Counted from the stretch's first letter, positions 28,701-40,004 are shown. The stretch is DNA of 64,000 nucleotides from Porphyridium purpureum (GCA_008690995.1 VRMN01000003.1:2170001-2234000), one strand, 5' to 3'. Notes: a model not told the origin generated them from the letters alone. Made by a program: numbers and translations.

Positions 28701-28812
28701 TGTCGCACCGGGTAATCCGAGAAGGTCGAGCCTTGCCGCTGCACAGAGTCGCGTGAGCGGGGCTGCGCCACGCAGGAGCAGTGTGCATCGCGAGGCCGGC
28801 ATTTGGGACTAG
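25714..28812 (+). CDS. PMA: plasma-membrane P-type H+-ATPase (P3A)
   Basis: A 1032-residue P-type ATPase. Landmarks: TGES at 202-205 (actuator domain), DKTGTLT with the phosphorylated Asp 355, KGAPQIVL in the nucleotide domain, DPPRHDT, and GDGVND at 618-623. About ten membrane helices flank these in the standard order (M1-2, M3-4, M5-10). The overall pattern and length match the proton pumps of plants, fungi and protists (P3A) rather than the Na+ or Ca2+ pumps of P2. It would energise the plasma membrane for proton-coupled uptake. The last 56 residues are unusual: four R-R-S-S units at 977, 993, 1003 and 1020, spaced 16, 10 and 17, in a Gly/Ser/Pro-rich tail, with no plant-type YTV end. This suggests regulation by a basophilic kinase such as PKA or a CDPK, which is inference. 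Start ATG 25714; the preceding open codons begin at GTG. Confidence 0.95.
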   Translation: MADGQQIEVEVGGHSEIPLDKGGFGADRGGDEPNDEYFKRISQERALKELDTSGEGLDASEASRRLEQYGPNKLPEKKQNKLWQFLKFMWNPLSWAMEVAAIIAIALLDYLDFGLIIALLLCNACIGYYEESNAANAIDALMASLAPESKCMRDKKMQTIEAANLVPGDVILIRLGDVVPADCKILGDPKDDPVLIDQAALTGESLPSKKFAGDVAFSGSVVKQGEVLAVVYATGSETFFGKAAQLIGDTENESNLQKVMSAIGATCLITIAFWVAIELGIEFGVRDKQCKGGEGQCPVLTNMLVILIGGIPIAMPTVLSVTLALGAHSIAEEGAIVSRLTAVEQLAGMDMLCSDKTGTLTLNKLSVDESNLEPQPGFSADDILLFGALGAKIENNEPIDVCIHNSCKVKDELWTHFKCSRYVPFNPTDKKTVAYCTATDAAGESLVKYKTFKACKGAPQIVLNLAFNADQIRGPVVARIDEYASRGYRALGVGVMEGHDDGEGKWEFVGLIPIFDPPRHDTQETIERAMDLGIGVKMITGDALAIGKETARQLGMGTNMFTTEVFRREATPGGLVDGTLTLDQLVEEADGFAEVFPEHKYDIVRRLQDLGHITGMTGDGVNDAPALKKADIGVAVADATDAARAAADIVLTEPGLSIIVDATIGSREIFQKMKAYAKYTIATTFRICFTFGILTVAYNTWYFPTVLTLIMAICNDGAMISLSKDNVEYSKGPDQWKLKNIFVASIVFGLYLTLSTWLLFYAASERPVFVDIGMDDLRWKSQFVGPFCTEMFDLVAGSSDYNQCVTEIQWERASQLRALIYMQVSISGQALIFVVRTTKFSLFSRPGTPVIVAFFVAQAIACLLGGLGMNGYPFPVPSASSCTYCQVGGHRNTPPIFGTIGVDASSVIQSNYYVIVAWIWSAIWYFGLDPIKWLLMWFLAEDGFREKSLWSRPILEDMGFMRKRTASTPGEYVISGRRSSVGSGGSGEPSSGRRSSVAPGNPRRSSLAAAQSRVSGAAPRRSSVHREAGIWD

Positions 28813-28951
28813 ACAGATCACTATTGACACTTTGTCCTCATGGTAAAGAAATGAAATGAAGAGAGTACAGAATTGAACGAGATCAACAGCCTCCACACAA
28901 CAGCATACAGCACGTAACAAGATTCTCGCTGGCGTTGCGTGGCGCACAAGA

Positions 28952-29149
28952 ATGGCACATCAACCCGCGGGAACGCCTCTGGACGTCTTGCGAACTTTCC
29001 ACTGCACCTCTCGCGACTTGCTATCAAGGACATGCAGGATAGCACTGAAGAAGATCAACCGCGCCGTTGCTCATACGTCATTCGAGAAAGCGTTGGCCAG
29101 CAAACAGTCCAGGGAGCGCCTTCCGCCCTGGCGAAAACCAAAGAAATAA
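28952..29149 (+). CDS. possible small protein (65 residues)
   Basis: An ATG-led 65-codon frame 140 bp after the H+-ATPase stop, with A at -3 and G at +4, a favourable start context. The sequence (MAHQPAGTPLDVLRTF, later RIALKKINRAVAHTSFEKAL) is basic with two possible helices, as in small mitochondrial proteins, but I recognise no family. It could equally lie in the 3' untranslated region of the pump gene. Confidence 0.25.
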   Translation: MAHQPAGTPLDVLRTFHCTSRDLLSRTCRIALKKINRAVAHTSFEKALASKQSRERLPPWRKPKK

Positions 29150-29705
29150 AAACCCACATCACCTCTCTGGAGAACGAAAAGTGCCCACGAGGAAGAAGAA
29201 ATAAACAGGAGCCGAGCATTTACAGGTGGCTCTAACGCTCCCAATACTGTCCAAAAGCTACAAGGGAAAAAAAAATTATAAAAAAGGAGGCGAGGCTGTG
29301 TGGATCAAGGAGGTCTGGCATGATGAATCGGTCTCCAGGTGCGCAGACACATGGGGCGCAAATGGAGACTTCCATCCCCGACTCACCCACAGCAACGCGT
29401 ACGGTATAATACAGGAAAGGAGACAAAGGACGGCGAGACATTACAGACGCAATGACCTCGATTCTTCGGCACTGTGCACTTATTCTTCCGGCAGGATGCA
29501 TGCTTGGCGCCAGCACAACGTGTTCGACTTTGCCGCCTCGACCCAATGAGAAGGGCAAGCAAGCATACAAGGGAAGCAACTTGCTCCACGAGCGAACAAG
29601 GTCCATCGGTCTCTGCGGGATGGAATGCATTGGCAGTCGACTACTCGACTTTAAATTTCCTCTTCCCACTCGAACATCATCACATAGCCAAGAACATTCC
29701 AGAAA
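29150..29705. other. intergenic region between the small frame and the MYB gene 3' end
   Basis: Low-complexity A-rich strings near 29265-29290 and nothing else I can support. Confidence 0.45.
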
Positions 29706-31346
29706 TCAATCAGAAAACGTGAGCGCATTCCGCGTCGAGCTTTTTTCCGAATTTTGCAACCCCGCCGTGCGACGGAATGGTGCCGATCCCGAAGACGAAA
29801 TCGTCTGTCCTTCCACGATACCAGGGGTTATAGGGCTTGATGACATCTGACTCTTCGCGGCTGCTGCTGTTGCCAACGTATCCAACTGACCTGCATTATC
29901 CAGACTGTCCCCGCGTCCCATGCACCGCCTCTTTGGATCCGGGGTGAAAAATTCAGCATCCGGATTAAGTTGTGTTGGCGCTAATCGGTCGCGCTCCGCA
30001 TCTTCCGGCGAGGGTCTCGATGTTTCGGTCGCTATGACAGGGGCGCCATTTGACATTGCATCTCGCTTGCTTGTCTTCGGCGCCTCCCGGTTGCGCTGCC
30101 GTGCCGCCGAGGTAGTGGACGCCCCCGCACGGGATGCATCTCCTTCATGGCCCAAAATCGGGACGGGATTGGACGGCTGCGCAAGCGTCGTGGCGCGCCG
30201 CGATCGCCCATTGCCCGTGACCTTTTCCGGACCCACAGCGCGCGGCTGGTGGTTTTGATTCGTATCGCTGCCGCTGCCGCTACCGCTGGGCGGCAATGAG
30301 GGAGCACGCGCTTCGTTCCGCTTCAATGGCTGCACGGATCCCATCGCTGCGGGTGCAGCTATTGGGCTGGGCTTCTCAGACTGAGCCTTCTGTCTACGCT
30401 GCTGTTTCCTAAGGCCCGAGTTCCAATGATTCTTCACATTATTGTCCGTTCTGCCTGGCAATTCGGACGCAATCAAAACCCACTTGTTCCCGTGTATAGC
30501 CTGCAAGTCAAGCAACTTTTGCTCTTCTTCTGGTGTCCACTGATCACGGCGGATGCCTGGTTGTAGTTGGTTCAACCATCTTTCACGGCACTGCTTGCCG
30601 CTCCGACCGGGGATCGATTCGGCGACTTTGGACCAAATCTTTGTTTTCAGGTCGCTGGCATTGTCAAACTCGGACATAAGCCCGCGCAAGCACTGGTCTT
30701 CAGCATTTGTCCACGAACGCGGGCCCGAGTTTGTCTTCCTCGGACGAAGCCCATTGGCGAGATGGTCGGACGACATATTCACACTGCTACTGGGACCCGC
30801 TGACCCGTGGGTCCCCGGCGGGGCCACACGGCTCGCGCCGGCGACTGTCGACTCTGCTGGATTGCAGCCATGTGCGCGCAGGGTCGAATCTTCTCTTCTT
30901 GGCTCTGGCGACACTTGCCCATCCCATACTTGCGTTGCATCCGGATTTGCTGTTAGACCAGTGTTGACCTTTCCTAATAGCGCGCCACTGAGGATTGCGT
31001 ATTCTCCGTTCAGATGGGATTCGTCAACGCGGAGCTCGCCAGGAACCGCGGCCGCGATTCGCTTGGCTGAACCAGAACTTTGTATCACAAATGTTCCTGC
31101 AGCGGTCATACTCGTTCCAGACCGCTGCATCTTGACGTCATTCACCTGTTGCTCGACAGGCATCAGCTCCAATTCGTCCTCACCTTGCACGCGAATCAGC
31201 CGACTCGACTCTGCTGGAGAAGAGTAGCACGTTTTGGTTCGGCGCCTGTCCATAGCCGCAAGGGAAGCGGTAAATGCCAGCGATTCTCGACGCAGATCCC
31301 TCGAGCTCGTAGGCAGAGAAGCGAGCTGGTCTGCAGCCAACAACAT
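29706..31346 (-). CDS. R2R3-type MYB transcription factor
   Basis: A 546-residue protein with two Myb repeats. R2, about 212-262: RSWTNAEDQCLRGLM with the later Trp of IWSKVAESIPGRSGKQCRERW. R3, about 268-313: RDQWTPEEEQKLLDLQ and WVLIASELPGRTDNNVKNHW. The R3 recognition helix LPGRTDNNVKNHWNS is almost identical to plant and animal c-Myb proteins, which recognise AACNG-type sites. The remainder, on both sides, is low complexity, Ser/Pro/Gly-rich, and probably carries activation or repression segments. The first ATG is 31346; a second ATG at 31253 also precedes the domain. The targets of this factor cannot be read here. Confidence 0.93.
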   Translation of the reverse strand: MLLAADQLASLPTSSRDLRRESLAFTASLAAMDRRRTKTCYSSPAESSRLIRVQGEDELELMPVEQQVNDVKMQRSGTSMTAAGTFVIQSSGSAKRIAAAVPGELRVDESHLNGEYAILSGALLGKVNTGLTANPDATQVWDGQVSPEPRREDSTLRAHGCNPAESTVAGASRVAPPGTHGSAGPSSSVNMSSDHLANGLRPRKTNSGPRSWTNAEDQCLRGLMSEFDNASDLKTKIWSKVAESIPGRSGKQCRERWLNQLQPGIRRDQWTPEEEQKLLDLQAIHGNKWVLIASELPGRTDNNVKNHWNSGLRKQQRRQKAQSEKPSPIAAPAAMGSVQPLKRNEARAPSLPPSGSGSGSDTNQNHQPRAVGPEKVTGNGRSRRATTLAQPSNPVPILGHEGDASRAGASTTSAARQRNREAPKTSKRDAMSNGAPVIATETSRPSPEDAERDRLAPTQLNPDAEFFTPDPKRRCMGRGDSLDNAGQLDTLATAAAAKSQMSSSPITPGIVEGQTISSSGSAPFRRTAGLQNSEKSSTRNALTFSD

Positions 31347-33224
31347 CAAGCGCGACAAAACGTGACGCTGAAGGAAAATATTCCTAACAAGAACAAACGT
31401 TTCCGGCTACTAGAAGCAAGCCGTCTGGGCGCGTCGCCGATATTTCTCACAAGCTTCCCGTCCAGCTGGTATTCGAACACTTCATCCTCAGTTGCCATGC
31501 ACTCGCGTTTTGAGGAGTGCGTCTGACGCGTCTGCTTGGAGTCTGACCCGGCGTGCGGAATCTTTGGAGCGAGCGGGCCACGCAACCGACAGGCACGAGA
31601 AATAGTGCGAGATGCCGAAGCGCTCGTGGCAATCCAACGGCGATTCTGTGAGATTATCGCCCTTGAATCCGTGCTGATTTCCTTTCCTGAGCTCCTGAGC
31701 GACGGCGAACGCGCAGTATGGGGCGTGCCAAGGCCGTGGACGTGCCACCCTCCCTTGCGCGGGGTCAAGGCGCGTCCGCGCTCGCCTTGCACGCGAGCGG
31801 CGATTTGCGACGTGGCCCACCGTCCGCCTCTATCGCAGCGCCCGCTTGCGCACGTGTCGCGCGGGATAACGGCGCCGAGCTTGGCGACAAGAAGCCAAGC
31901 CCACGCTCCACCACACCAGCTGACTGGACAACCCGCGGGACAACCCCTATTCAGATGATGTGATGCGCTCCTGTCTCTCTCTCCCTCCCTCCCTCTAAAA
32001 CACACCCACACACCAACCCACACTTCTCCTCTCGCGCGACGCTCTGTCTCGTTCTGCGAATCGCGGCGGTTCGATGTGGCTTGCGCGCTGACTCTGCTGT
32101 TCGTCACCACTCGAGCTGGTCCATACTCATCAGATGCCGACCCACAAGCCTCACCCACGCGGGCACGTGCTCGCGCACCACGTCCACTCCACGCGGTTCC
32201 TCGCCAGCGCCGCCAGCAGACCTCCTTCCCAAACCAGCGCTCCGCGCAATCCCCACACCCCCACCCACCCCAACACATCAACACCACCCACCTCCCTCCC
32301 CCCCTGCACCTTTCACCACCGCGCTCTCACCAAACCGCGCGGCTTGCGCGCCATACCAGAACAGTCCGTTCTAATCACATCCGCCGCGACCCGCACTGTA
32401 CCCCCTTCCTTCCTTCACAACAACGGTTTTGCGCGTGCGTTCCATCATGCGGCAGTAGCGCGACAAGGCCGCTCGCGCTCTTTTTCTTTCGGGGTTCTGG
32501 GACTGAAGCGCATGGCGGTGATGGTGGTGTCCCACAATGAAATCGTCTAGTAAAACACGCCGCGCTGATACGACGCACGCGCGCGCGCCGCACTTGCGTG
32601 TTGCTACAGCTGCGGTGGTTGCTCCATATGCCCGCATGGTCAATTGGCCACAACGCGCGTGTGTTTTCTGCGTGGGACTGACTGGGCGTGGGCGTCCAAG
32701 ACGGAATCGCGCTGACGCGGCTGAACAGATCGCTTGGCATGGGCGTTTTTTCCGGGGGTTTCCCCTGGTTCGCCTATTTGTTTGTCTGTTTTCTCGGGCT
32801 TTTTTGGCTTTTTGGGCTTTTTATTAGATTTTGCGGGCGTGGGCTGCGGAGGCGCGCGTGTGTGGCAGCAGCGCCGTGCGTTACACGGGAAATGATGAAA
32901 CGAGCGTGAATGATCACAAAATGCTGCTTGATTGGAGCGCGTGCGCTGCGGCATGGGCTGGCCGCGCGTCTAGTCGGACGCGGCTGCGATTTCGGTCTGG
33001 CGGTGGGGGTACAGTTGGGGCGGTTGGAGCGTGCGCTGCGAGTCTGCTTGGCACGACGCCATGGCAACGGTCGCGACGTGCGGGGGGAGAGGGCGGAGTG
33101 TGGGACACCACGTGGCGCTCCGAGGCCAAGGGCAACCGCTCCGTACCCTCAACTTCATGACAGAAACGATCTATTTTCATAAGAAGAACACTGCCCGTAA
33201 TGCTACACCTTTTGATTCTACACG
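31347..33224. other. 1.9-kb intergenic region between the MYB and helicase genes
   Basis: No supported gene. It includes a CT/CCCT-rich stretch (about 31974-31996), a C-rich CACCC stretch (about 32260-32320), GGTACAGTG on the minus strand at 32394-32402 and GGTACAGTT at about 33008. Confidence 0.45.
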
Positions 33225-35386
33225 TCACGACCGGGCGGACGGTTTGGAGCTCTCGGCCAACCAGTCGCCGTCAGTGCCACTGCCATCATCTTCATCGTCG
33301 TCGCCAGCGTCATCGCCGCCGCTGCCGTCGTCAGTGCGGTTGGCATTCAACCTGCTGCCTTTCTCATATTCATCCTGGCCTTCTGCAGACGTCGCACGAC
33401 GATCGCTCTGGCCATCACCTGCTCCCAGTTCTGCGTCACCCAAGTTTCCGTATTCTTCGTTCTCGCGCGCAGCCGCCTCCATGTCTTGTCGTCGGATCTG
33501 CTTCTTCAGTCGCTTTCGAAAGCCGCGCCGTCGGCTGAACAACGGGTTGACCGCCTCGTCTCGCAAGAACAGATTCTCGATTTCCTGCGCCAGCGGCTCA
33601 AGCACGGGCATAATAATATTCGTCACGGTGCCCGCACGACCCGCGCGCCCCGTTCGCCCCACACGGTGAAAGTACGAAGTCACATTGGGCGCAAAGTCGT
33701 ACTGAATCACGTGGTCTACGTGGCCCAGATCCATCCCACGGCTCGCCATGTCTGTGCACACCAGCATGGCATTCGACGAGGCGGCGTGGAAGCGGTTCAG
33801 GTTCTGCATCCGTTCTGGCGCGGACATTTGCTTGTGCAGCATGATCAGTTCTTCGTCACTGCTGGCCAAGAGACCGCTTTCGACAATGCGTTGCTCGAGA
33901 TCCATGGCAGACTTGACGGTCCACGCAAATGTCATGGTCTTGTTGTTTCCGTCCTTTCGCAACCGGTTGGCTCGGACTGCGTTGCTAAACGCGCTCCACT
34001 GCTCATCGGCGTCGGTCACGTGGTGCCAACTCGTTTCTAATCGCGGGTTTAAGCGATGCCTGCGCGGCGTGCTTATTTCTTTCGCGTGCGGGTACCTCTT
34101 CAGAATGTAGGTCACCATCGAGCGCACCCGGTCCCCGTCTCGATGAGGGTACGTGGCGCCCACGAAAAGCAGCACGCGCTTTCTTGCGGCCAAGTACTCT
34201 TCATACAAAACCTCGTCCTTGTCGTACTGCGTCGGCAGCCGCACTTGTTCTCCTACGCGCTGACGCAACTCAATCACGCGCTCGATCGCCTTGCGCACTT
34301 GGAAAGTGGCCCTGGGCTTCAGCGTGTCCAAAATGATCGTCATCTGATCCAGAAACGAGCCTTCGAGCAGCATGTCGGCCTCGTCGGCGACAAGCACCTC
34401 GAGCTTCGAGAAAATCTGCGCTTTCGCGCCCTGCAACACGCCACCGGGAGTCGCGACAATGACGTGTCGCTTCTCCGGAAAGCTCCATGGTAGCGCGCCA
34501 TTCTCCCACTGATCGATGCCCGCACCGGTCAGCGCGCCAAAATTCAGCCGGAGGTGCTTCGGGAAGCGTCGTCCCACCCGAATGACTTGCATGGCGAGTT
34601 CACGCGTCGGAACCAGAATCAATGCAAAGGGAGGCGAGAGCGACTCGTTCAGTTTTCTCTTCGCGAGCGCGAGCTCAATGAGCGGAATCAGATATGCAAG
34701 CGTCTTGCCAGAGCCCGTTTCGGCATTGAGCATGCAAACCTCATCTGGCCATGGTTCGGTCGCTGTGCCGCGCTTCGTGGGGTGGGTGCGCACTGCGCGA
34801 ACTAAGCGCCCAACAGAGCATTGTTGCGCGGCGGACGGTGTCGTGAAGCCGAGCTCATTCTCCAGGGCGTCCACGAGCTCCGGAGACAGGTCCATCGACT
34901 TCCACGTTTCGTCCTTGGGGAACATGAGGCTGTCAGTGTAGTCTGGGTCCGGAGTGGGAAACACCGCAGAATCCTCTTCATCAACCTCATCGCCTGGAAA
35001 CGCGTCGTCGTCCTGTCCGTCGGTCAGCGGGGCGTACACCACCGCTGCGTCGTTTGGGTCAGACGCGCGGAACGGAAACCCACCAGCATCTGCGGTTGCT
35101 TTTGATCTTAGAGAGGTTGATTCGCATCGCCGGCCTCTCAACGCCGGCCCCGAGTACACACTGGCTGCGTTGGGCCGCGTGGCTCTCATCCTCGCAAACT
35201 CGGGCTCGGCTGCGCCGCGACTCAAACTCATACGTGTATACTGTCCCGCAGACTGTTGCGCACATCCAGGCAAAGATGCCCAATTTGCCAAAGTATGCGT
35301 GGCACGCTGCACCAGTATCCGCGACCTTTCGCGGTTGCGGCAGCATCCCAGATCCCGACACGCGAACGACGACGGCCGCGGCGGCA

Positions 35387-35435
<49 letters not shown>

Positions 35436-35546
35436 CACCAGCACGACACTCCCTGTGCCACGCACAAACGCGCGCGCTCGCAGCACGCCGACGCTCGCCA
35501 TGGAATCCACAAACCCGCTCACCGCTGTCTGCTGCCCAGTATCCAT
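33225..35546 (-). CDS. DEAD-box RNA helicase, RH39-like, probably plastid
   Basis: A 773-residue protein with the DEAD-box core at about 225-640. Motifs in order: a Q-motif-like stretch (LGFTTPSAAQQ), motif I AETGSGKT, Ia PTRELAMQV, GG/TPG as VATPGG, II DEAD in VADEADMLLEGSF, III as GAT (FVGATY, normally SAT), and VI HRVGRTGRAGR. The segment EADMLLEGSF and the later HRLNPRLETSWHHVT resemble Arabidopsis RH39, a chloroplast helicase needed for 23S rRNA maturation. The N-terminus has a plausible transit peptide (second ATG at 35501: MASVGVLRARAFVRGTGS) followed by a poly-Ser run from a trinucleotide repeat. The C-terminus is acidic and Gly/Ser-rich. Helicase identity is certain; the RH39 and plastid assignments are inference. 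Confidence 0.88.
35386..35434. repeat. ACG/CGT trinucleotide microsatellite inside the helicase gene
   Basis: About sixteen near-perfect repeats of a 3-bp unit in the N-terminal coding part of the RH39-like gene, read on minus as TCG and giving a poly-Ser run. Length variation between strains would be in frame. Confidence 0.9.
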
Positions 35547-35820
35547 CTCTCCACAGACGTCCCTCCCCCCCACGCCCTTTCCCTTTCCTCGTCGGCCTCA
35601 CCCACACCGCGCCGCCCACCCGGCCATCGCCACCCCCCCGCACCGCGCCGCGCACTCGCTGACGCAGAACGTGTAGGGTTTCTCTAGAATCCTCGTAATA
35701 TCCAGGAGCGTCCGCAAGTCCGAACGTTACGCCGAGAACTCGCTGCTTTGCTATGAAAAGGCGTGGGTACTTATAGGGCAAGGCCATTTTATTAGCACAG
35801 TAGCTGAACACTACGGTCAT

Positions 35821-35833
35821 CGTACTGTACACC
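35821..35833 (-). promoter_or_regulatory. GTACAG motif upstream of the RH39-like gene
   Basis: CTGTAC within CGTACTGTACACC, about 280 bp upstream of the helicase ATG on the minus strand. The remainder of 35547-36066 has no supported feature. Confidence 0.35.
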
Positions 35834-36066
35834 ACCGTGCTTACACAATGGCATCGGTTCTTGTTTCGCATCGCTGCTGCCGCGAGCACATTGGCGCATG
35901 CGCTGATGCGTGGTTTGGTGGACTCGTCCGCGACAGCCAGCTCGAGCTCGAACAGGCTGGCGTCGGAACCGGCATTCGAGCAGCTGCGCATCGGATCCAT
36001 GGCAGAGATGCCCTCCCGGCCCATTCATACGGCAGGTGCAAGGGTCAAGTGAGCTGGACGGCTCCG

Positions 36067-39000
36067 CTAGATGTCTTGCAGGCGGAGGCGTGGCAAGATG
36101 TTCATGCTCTGGAGTTCTTGGAAAAGCAGCTTGCACGCGTAGGGCAGCTTGAGCGGCGCCATGGTGGTGGAGGACTTGCACAGCTGGCACCAGCCCTTGT
36201 ACCCAAGAACGCCGCACTGCGCACACACCTCCGCGTCAAAGGCGTCGCTGCTGTACATCAGCCGCTCCATGAGCACGGCGCTCGCGCCAAAGCCTAAAAG
36301 TGAGTCGCGCTCCATCTCGCCCAGCCGCAGCCCGCCGTCGCGTGAGCGGCCCTCTGTGGGCTGCCGTGTCAGCAGCGCACGCGGTCCGCGAGAACGAGCA
36401 TGCATCTTGTCCTTCACCATGTGCTTCAGCTTTTGGTAGAAGATCGGGCCTTGGAAGACGTACGACCGTAGCGGCTCACCTGTGATGCCAGAATACATCA
36501 TGTCCTTGCCCGAGTACGAAAAGCCGGCTTTCACAAGCAGCTTTGCGCAATCATCCACGGAGCATCCTTCGAACGCCGTCCCTTCGTTGAACACGCCTTC
36601 AAACACGCCCGCCTTGCCGGCGATAAACTCAATCATCTTTCCTACCGTCATTCGGCTCGGGAAGCCGTGCGGGTTCATGATCAGATCCGGACAAACGCCC
36701 TGGTCGTTCCACGGCATGTCGACCTGGTCCGCGATCAAACCGCACACGCCCTTCTGTCCGTGCCGCGATGAAAACTTGTCGCCCAATTCGGGCACGCGGG
36801 TTTCGCGGATGAGCACTTTCATCAAGTAGTGGTCAGCCTCGTTAGCCGTGAACACGACCTTATCTACAATACCACCCTCCTGGCCCTTGTACACGAGTGG
36901 AGTGGGACGATATGCTACTGTGGCAGGTGCGGAGCCGCTGGAGCCCGCGCCGCTTCCTCGCATTCCTCCGGATGCGCCGCCCCCAGGCAAAAAGGCCAGC
37001 TGCGCCTGGTTCGTAGTGGCTGGAGTCACGGTATCCACGGGACTCTCCTTGTTCACGAAAATCTGGCCCGGTTTGAGCCGCTGACCGACGCCGGCCACGC
37101 CGTCGCTTTCCAATACACTATGCTTTTCGCGACGCTTCTCGTCCATGCTCGCCAAGTCCGGGGCGCTGATACGGTCGCAAGTGCCATTCGGGTAGGTTTT
37201 CAGCAAAGTGGCGTGCTTACGCACCACACAGCAGCGCCCAAAGCCGCGATCTAAGCTGGCACGATTCAACACGACAGCGTCTTCTATGTCATATCCGCTG
37301 TAGCTCATCACGGCCAGGCACGCATTCTGCCCTCCCGGTAGACGGTCAAAGCCGACCAGCGAAATCGTTTTGGTTTGTACCAGAGGGCGTTGCGGGTAAG
37401 AGAGAAAATACAGCAGCGTATCGACGCGGTGGTGCTGGTTGTACGCAATCGCGCCAATCGCTTGCTTTCCCATCGCACACTGATATGTATTGCGTGGCGA
37501 CTGGTTGTGGTGCGGGAACGGGATCAGACCGGCGCACACACCCAAAATCGTAAAGGGAGCTATTTCGAGGTGCGTTGTGCCGGCCTCAATCTTGCTCTCT
37601 GTCCACGAGATAAACGTGTTATTTTCCTCATTCACATCCAAATACTCGATGATACCGTCGCGTAAAAAGTCATGCCAGGTGCGCAGTTTGAGCGCAAGCT
37701 CCTGCAGGTGTCGTGGCTGCACCAAGGACTTGCCCTTGTGCACAATGATCAACGGACGGCACACACGCCCGCCGTCACACGCAAGAAAGACCGTGCGCTG
37801 CTTTTCGCTGTGAAAGACTGACACAAATTGCCCGATACGCCCCAAACGACGCAAGTGGCGTAGCTGCTCACACAGCTGTTTTGGGTATCGATGCACGCCC
37901 ACAATCAGCCCGTTGAGATGCACCAGATGGTTTCGCGGGTGATTCAACTCCAAGCCGGTAAGAATGCCTACTTCTTGAACGCCCAGCTCGTAGCAGAACC
38001 GTGCGACGGGCTCGGCGTCGTCGTCCGTCGTCACGTGCGTCATCAGCGCAAGGTTCTTCACCAACCCGCACGACTCGCCTTCGGGCGTGTCTGAAGGGCA
38101 CAGCATACCCCACTGAGAAGGCTGCAGTGAGCGAGGCCCGGACACTTTGCGTGTCTTTTCAAACTGTGAAGTGATGCGCGTCATCATACCAAGCGCCGAA
38201 ATAAACGAAAGCCGCGACAGGACTTGCGTGACACCAGCACGTTCCATCTTGAAGCGCTTCACCGTCCAATTGCCCGTCGAAATGGCAAATTCAAGGCCTG
38301 CAGAAATTGTGTCCTGTCTAAAGTTGGTCACAATATCAAATTGTGCTGCGACCACGGGTTTGGCCAGAACCACATCGGCGTGTCGTTTGAGATCCGAACA
38401 AAACTTTTTGAACAAATCTTCAAACAGCAACGCCAGGAGTTGGCCTGCAAGCTCGAGTCGTTTGTTGCCGTAGTAGTCGCGGTCATCCACTGTCTCTGGG
38501 TCCTGCTTGGCGATAAGAATGCGCCGAATCATCTGCGCAACGAGCACGCACTTGTGCTTAAAGTTAAAGTTGTGCACGGGCACATGGGCGAGAATAATAC
38601 TCGCGAGCACCTCGCGCGCTTGATCGAGCTTGCGCCGGCTTTGGTACTGCCGATGAAATGCCTTGGACGAAACGCGCACTTTCGCGCCCAGCCACTCTAG
38701 CGCCTCGGCTTCCGTGCGGACATTAAACGCCGCGGACGCACATTCCTCAATAGACGGCACAAGCGCCTCTTGGAATTCTTGCTCAGTCCCGACAAACTGG
38801 ACTATTTCCGCTTCGCTCACCATGCCCATCGCTTTGAACAAAATAATCACCGGTACGTCCTCGGAGAGCGAGTTGTGTCGAAGGTAGAAGCGGCCGTGCT
38901 TGACCACCAGCATAGTCCTGCTCTTCCGTTCGTGCGTGGACGACTGCACGCTTGCACACAGCTCGCCCTTGGAATCATACTCGACCAAAATTCGGTTCTT

Positions 39001-39825
39001 GGACAACTGTTCTTGGATCAGAATCACCTTTTCAGTGCCCTTAATAATAAAGTAGCCTCCCGGGTCGAGCGGGCATTCGCCCAGCTCCGCCAATTCTTGT
39101 TCATCTTTGTTCCACAGTCTGCAGTTCCGACTGCGAAGCATGATCGGCATACGCCCGATCGGTTGGTCACGCTTGAAAACTTTCATCTTCCCCTTGGTGT
39201 ACTCGACGTCCACAGTGATGGGCGCCGCGTACGTAATATCGCGCAATCTGCAAATCTGGGGCGTCACGCCGCGATACGCCATATCTTCCTCGACCACGGG
39301 TTCCCCGATGCGCACATCCACAAACTTGACATAGAAGCCGGCATCTGCGTCGCTGGTCACTTTTTCATTCGCGCGAATGATGTTCTTAATCTCGGTGCTC
39401 ACCAGGTAATTGAAAGAGTCGATGTGCTGGCTTACTAACCCGCGCGCTTCCAGCATGCTCGGTAGCAGTTTCCACTTTTCGTCCGCCCACTTGATCGGCC
39501 GAGCGGCGTGCTCGAGATCCACATTCTTCCCGAACGCATTGGGGTCAGTTTCGAATGCAAAGCCCATCGGCGACGGCTCCAACTCGACGTCCTTCTTCTC
39601 GCCGTAGCTCGACGCAAGGCCTGGCTCTGCAGCAGCATACTCTACCTCCATGTTTAGGCACCCGGTCTCCAGTTTTGGCTCATCTTTCGCGCCGATTGGG
39701 CCCGGCTCCGAGATTTGCCGCGACGTCGCAGACGGCTTGGACGGGTACTCCACGGACTCATCCTTCACATCCTTTTCAGGCTGGCTCTTGCGCAGCGGCG
39801 CTGTCGCGCTCTTCTTGGGCGCCAT
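36067..39825 (-). CDS. RPC2: RNA polymerase III second-largest subunit (RPC2)
   Basis: A 1252-residue homologue of the bacterial beta subunit. It matches RPC2/POLR3B rather than the Pol I or II subunits: the run [21 protein letters not shown] and [20 protein letters not shown] is characteristic of the Pol III form. Conserved blocks include [65 protein letters not shown] and [13 protein letters not shown] (switch and active-centre elements). The C-terminal zinc site CAQCG...CQLC is intact, followed by [16 protein letters not shown]. The first 100 residues are a divergent basic/acidic extension. A short Gly/Ser insert sits near 930-950. The enzyme makes tRNA, 5S and U6 RNA; another Pol III subunit (RPC8) lies 9 kb away. 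Start ATG 39825. Confidence 0.97.
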   Translation of the reverse strand: MAPKKSATAPLRKSQPEKDVKDESVEYPSKPSATSRQISEPGPIGAKDEPKLETGCLNMEVEYAAAEPGLASSYGEKKDVELEPSPMGFAFETDPNAFGKNVDLEHAARPIKWADEKWKLLPSMLEARGLVSQHIDSFNYLVSTEIKNIIRANEKVTSDADAGFYVKFVDVRIGEPVVEEDMAYRGVTPQICRLRDITYAAPITVDVEYTKGKMKVFKRDQPIGRMPIMLRSRNCRLWNKDEQELAELGECPLDPGGYFIIKGTEKVILIQEQLSKNRILVEYDSKGELCASVQSSTHERKSRTMLVVKHGRFYLRHNSLSEDVPVIILFKAMGMVSEAEIVQFVGTEQEFQEALVPSIEECASAAFNVRTEAEALEWLGAKVRVSSKAFHRQYQSRRKLDQAREVLASIILAHVPVHNFNFKHKCVLVAQMIRRILIAKQDPETVDDRDYYGNKRLELAGQLLALLFEDLFKKFCSDLKRHADVVLAKPVVAAQFDIVTNFRQDTISAGLEFAISTGNWTVKRFKMERAGVTQVLSRLSFISALGMMTRITSQFEKTRKVSGPRSLQPSQWGMLCPSDTPEGESCGLVKNLALMTHVTTDDDAEPVARFCYELGVQEVGILTGLELNHPRNHLVHLNGLIVGVHRYPKQLCEQLRHLRRLGRIGQFVSVFHSEKQRTVFLACDGGRVCRPLIIVHKGKSLVQPRHLQELALKLRTWHDFLRDGIIEYLDVNEENNTFISWTESKIEAGTTHLEIAPFTILGVCAGLIPFPHHNQSPRNTYQCAMGKQAIGAIAYNQHHRVDTLLYFLSYPQRPLVQTKTISLVGFDRLPGGQNACLAVMSYSGYDIEDAVVLNRASLDRGFGRCCVVRKHATLLKTYPNGTCDRISAPDLASMDEKRREKHSVLESDGVAGVGQRLKPGQIFVNKESPVDTVTPATTNQAQLAFLPGGGASGGMRGSGAGSSGSAPATVAYRPTPLVYKGQEGGIVDKVVFTANEADHYLMKVLIRETRVPELGDKFSSRHGQKGVCGLIADQVDMPWNDQGVCPDLIMNPHGFPSRMTVGKMIEFIAGKAGVFEGVFNEGTAFEGCSVDDCAKLLVKAGFSYSGKDMMYSGITGEPLRSYVFQGPIFYQKLKHMVKDKMHARSRGPRALLTRQPTEGRSRDGGLRLGEMERDSLLGFGASAVLMERLMYSSDAFDAEVCAQCGVLGYKGWCQLCKSSTTMAPLKLPYACKLLFQELQSMNILPRLRLQDI

Positions 39826-40004
39826 CTTGGGCGAACGCACCCTCAGCGAGCAGCAGGAGAAACACTATTACCCGTGTCTTTAGCTGTGTGCGTGCGCGAA
39901 AGCGTGCATGTTTGGCACGCTTGTGCACGCGGCCGACCTGTCGCGACGAAGCCGCAACCAACCGGTTCAATTTTTGTTTCGTTCTACGGTTTAATCGGTT
40001 TATC

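Noticed and set aside
33300-33600. Plus-strand Ser/Val-rich frames across the helicase 3' end
   Set aside because: Antisense shadows of the acidic Gly/Ser tail of the DEAD-box protein.
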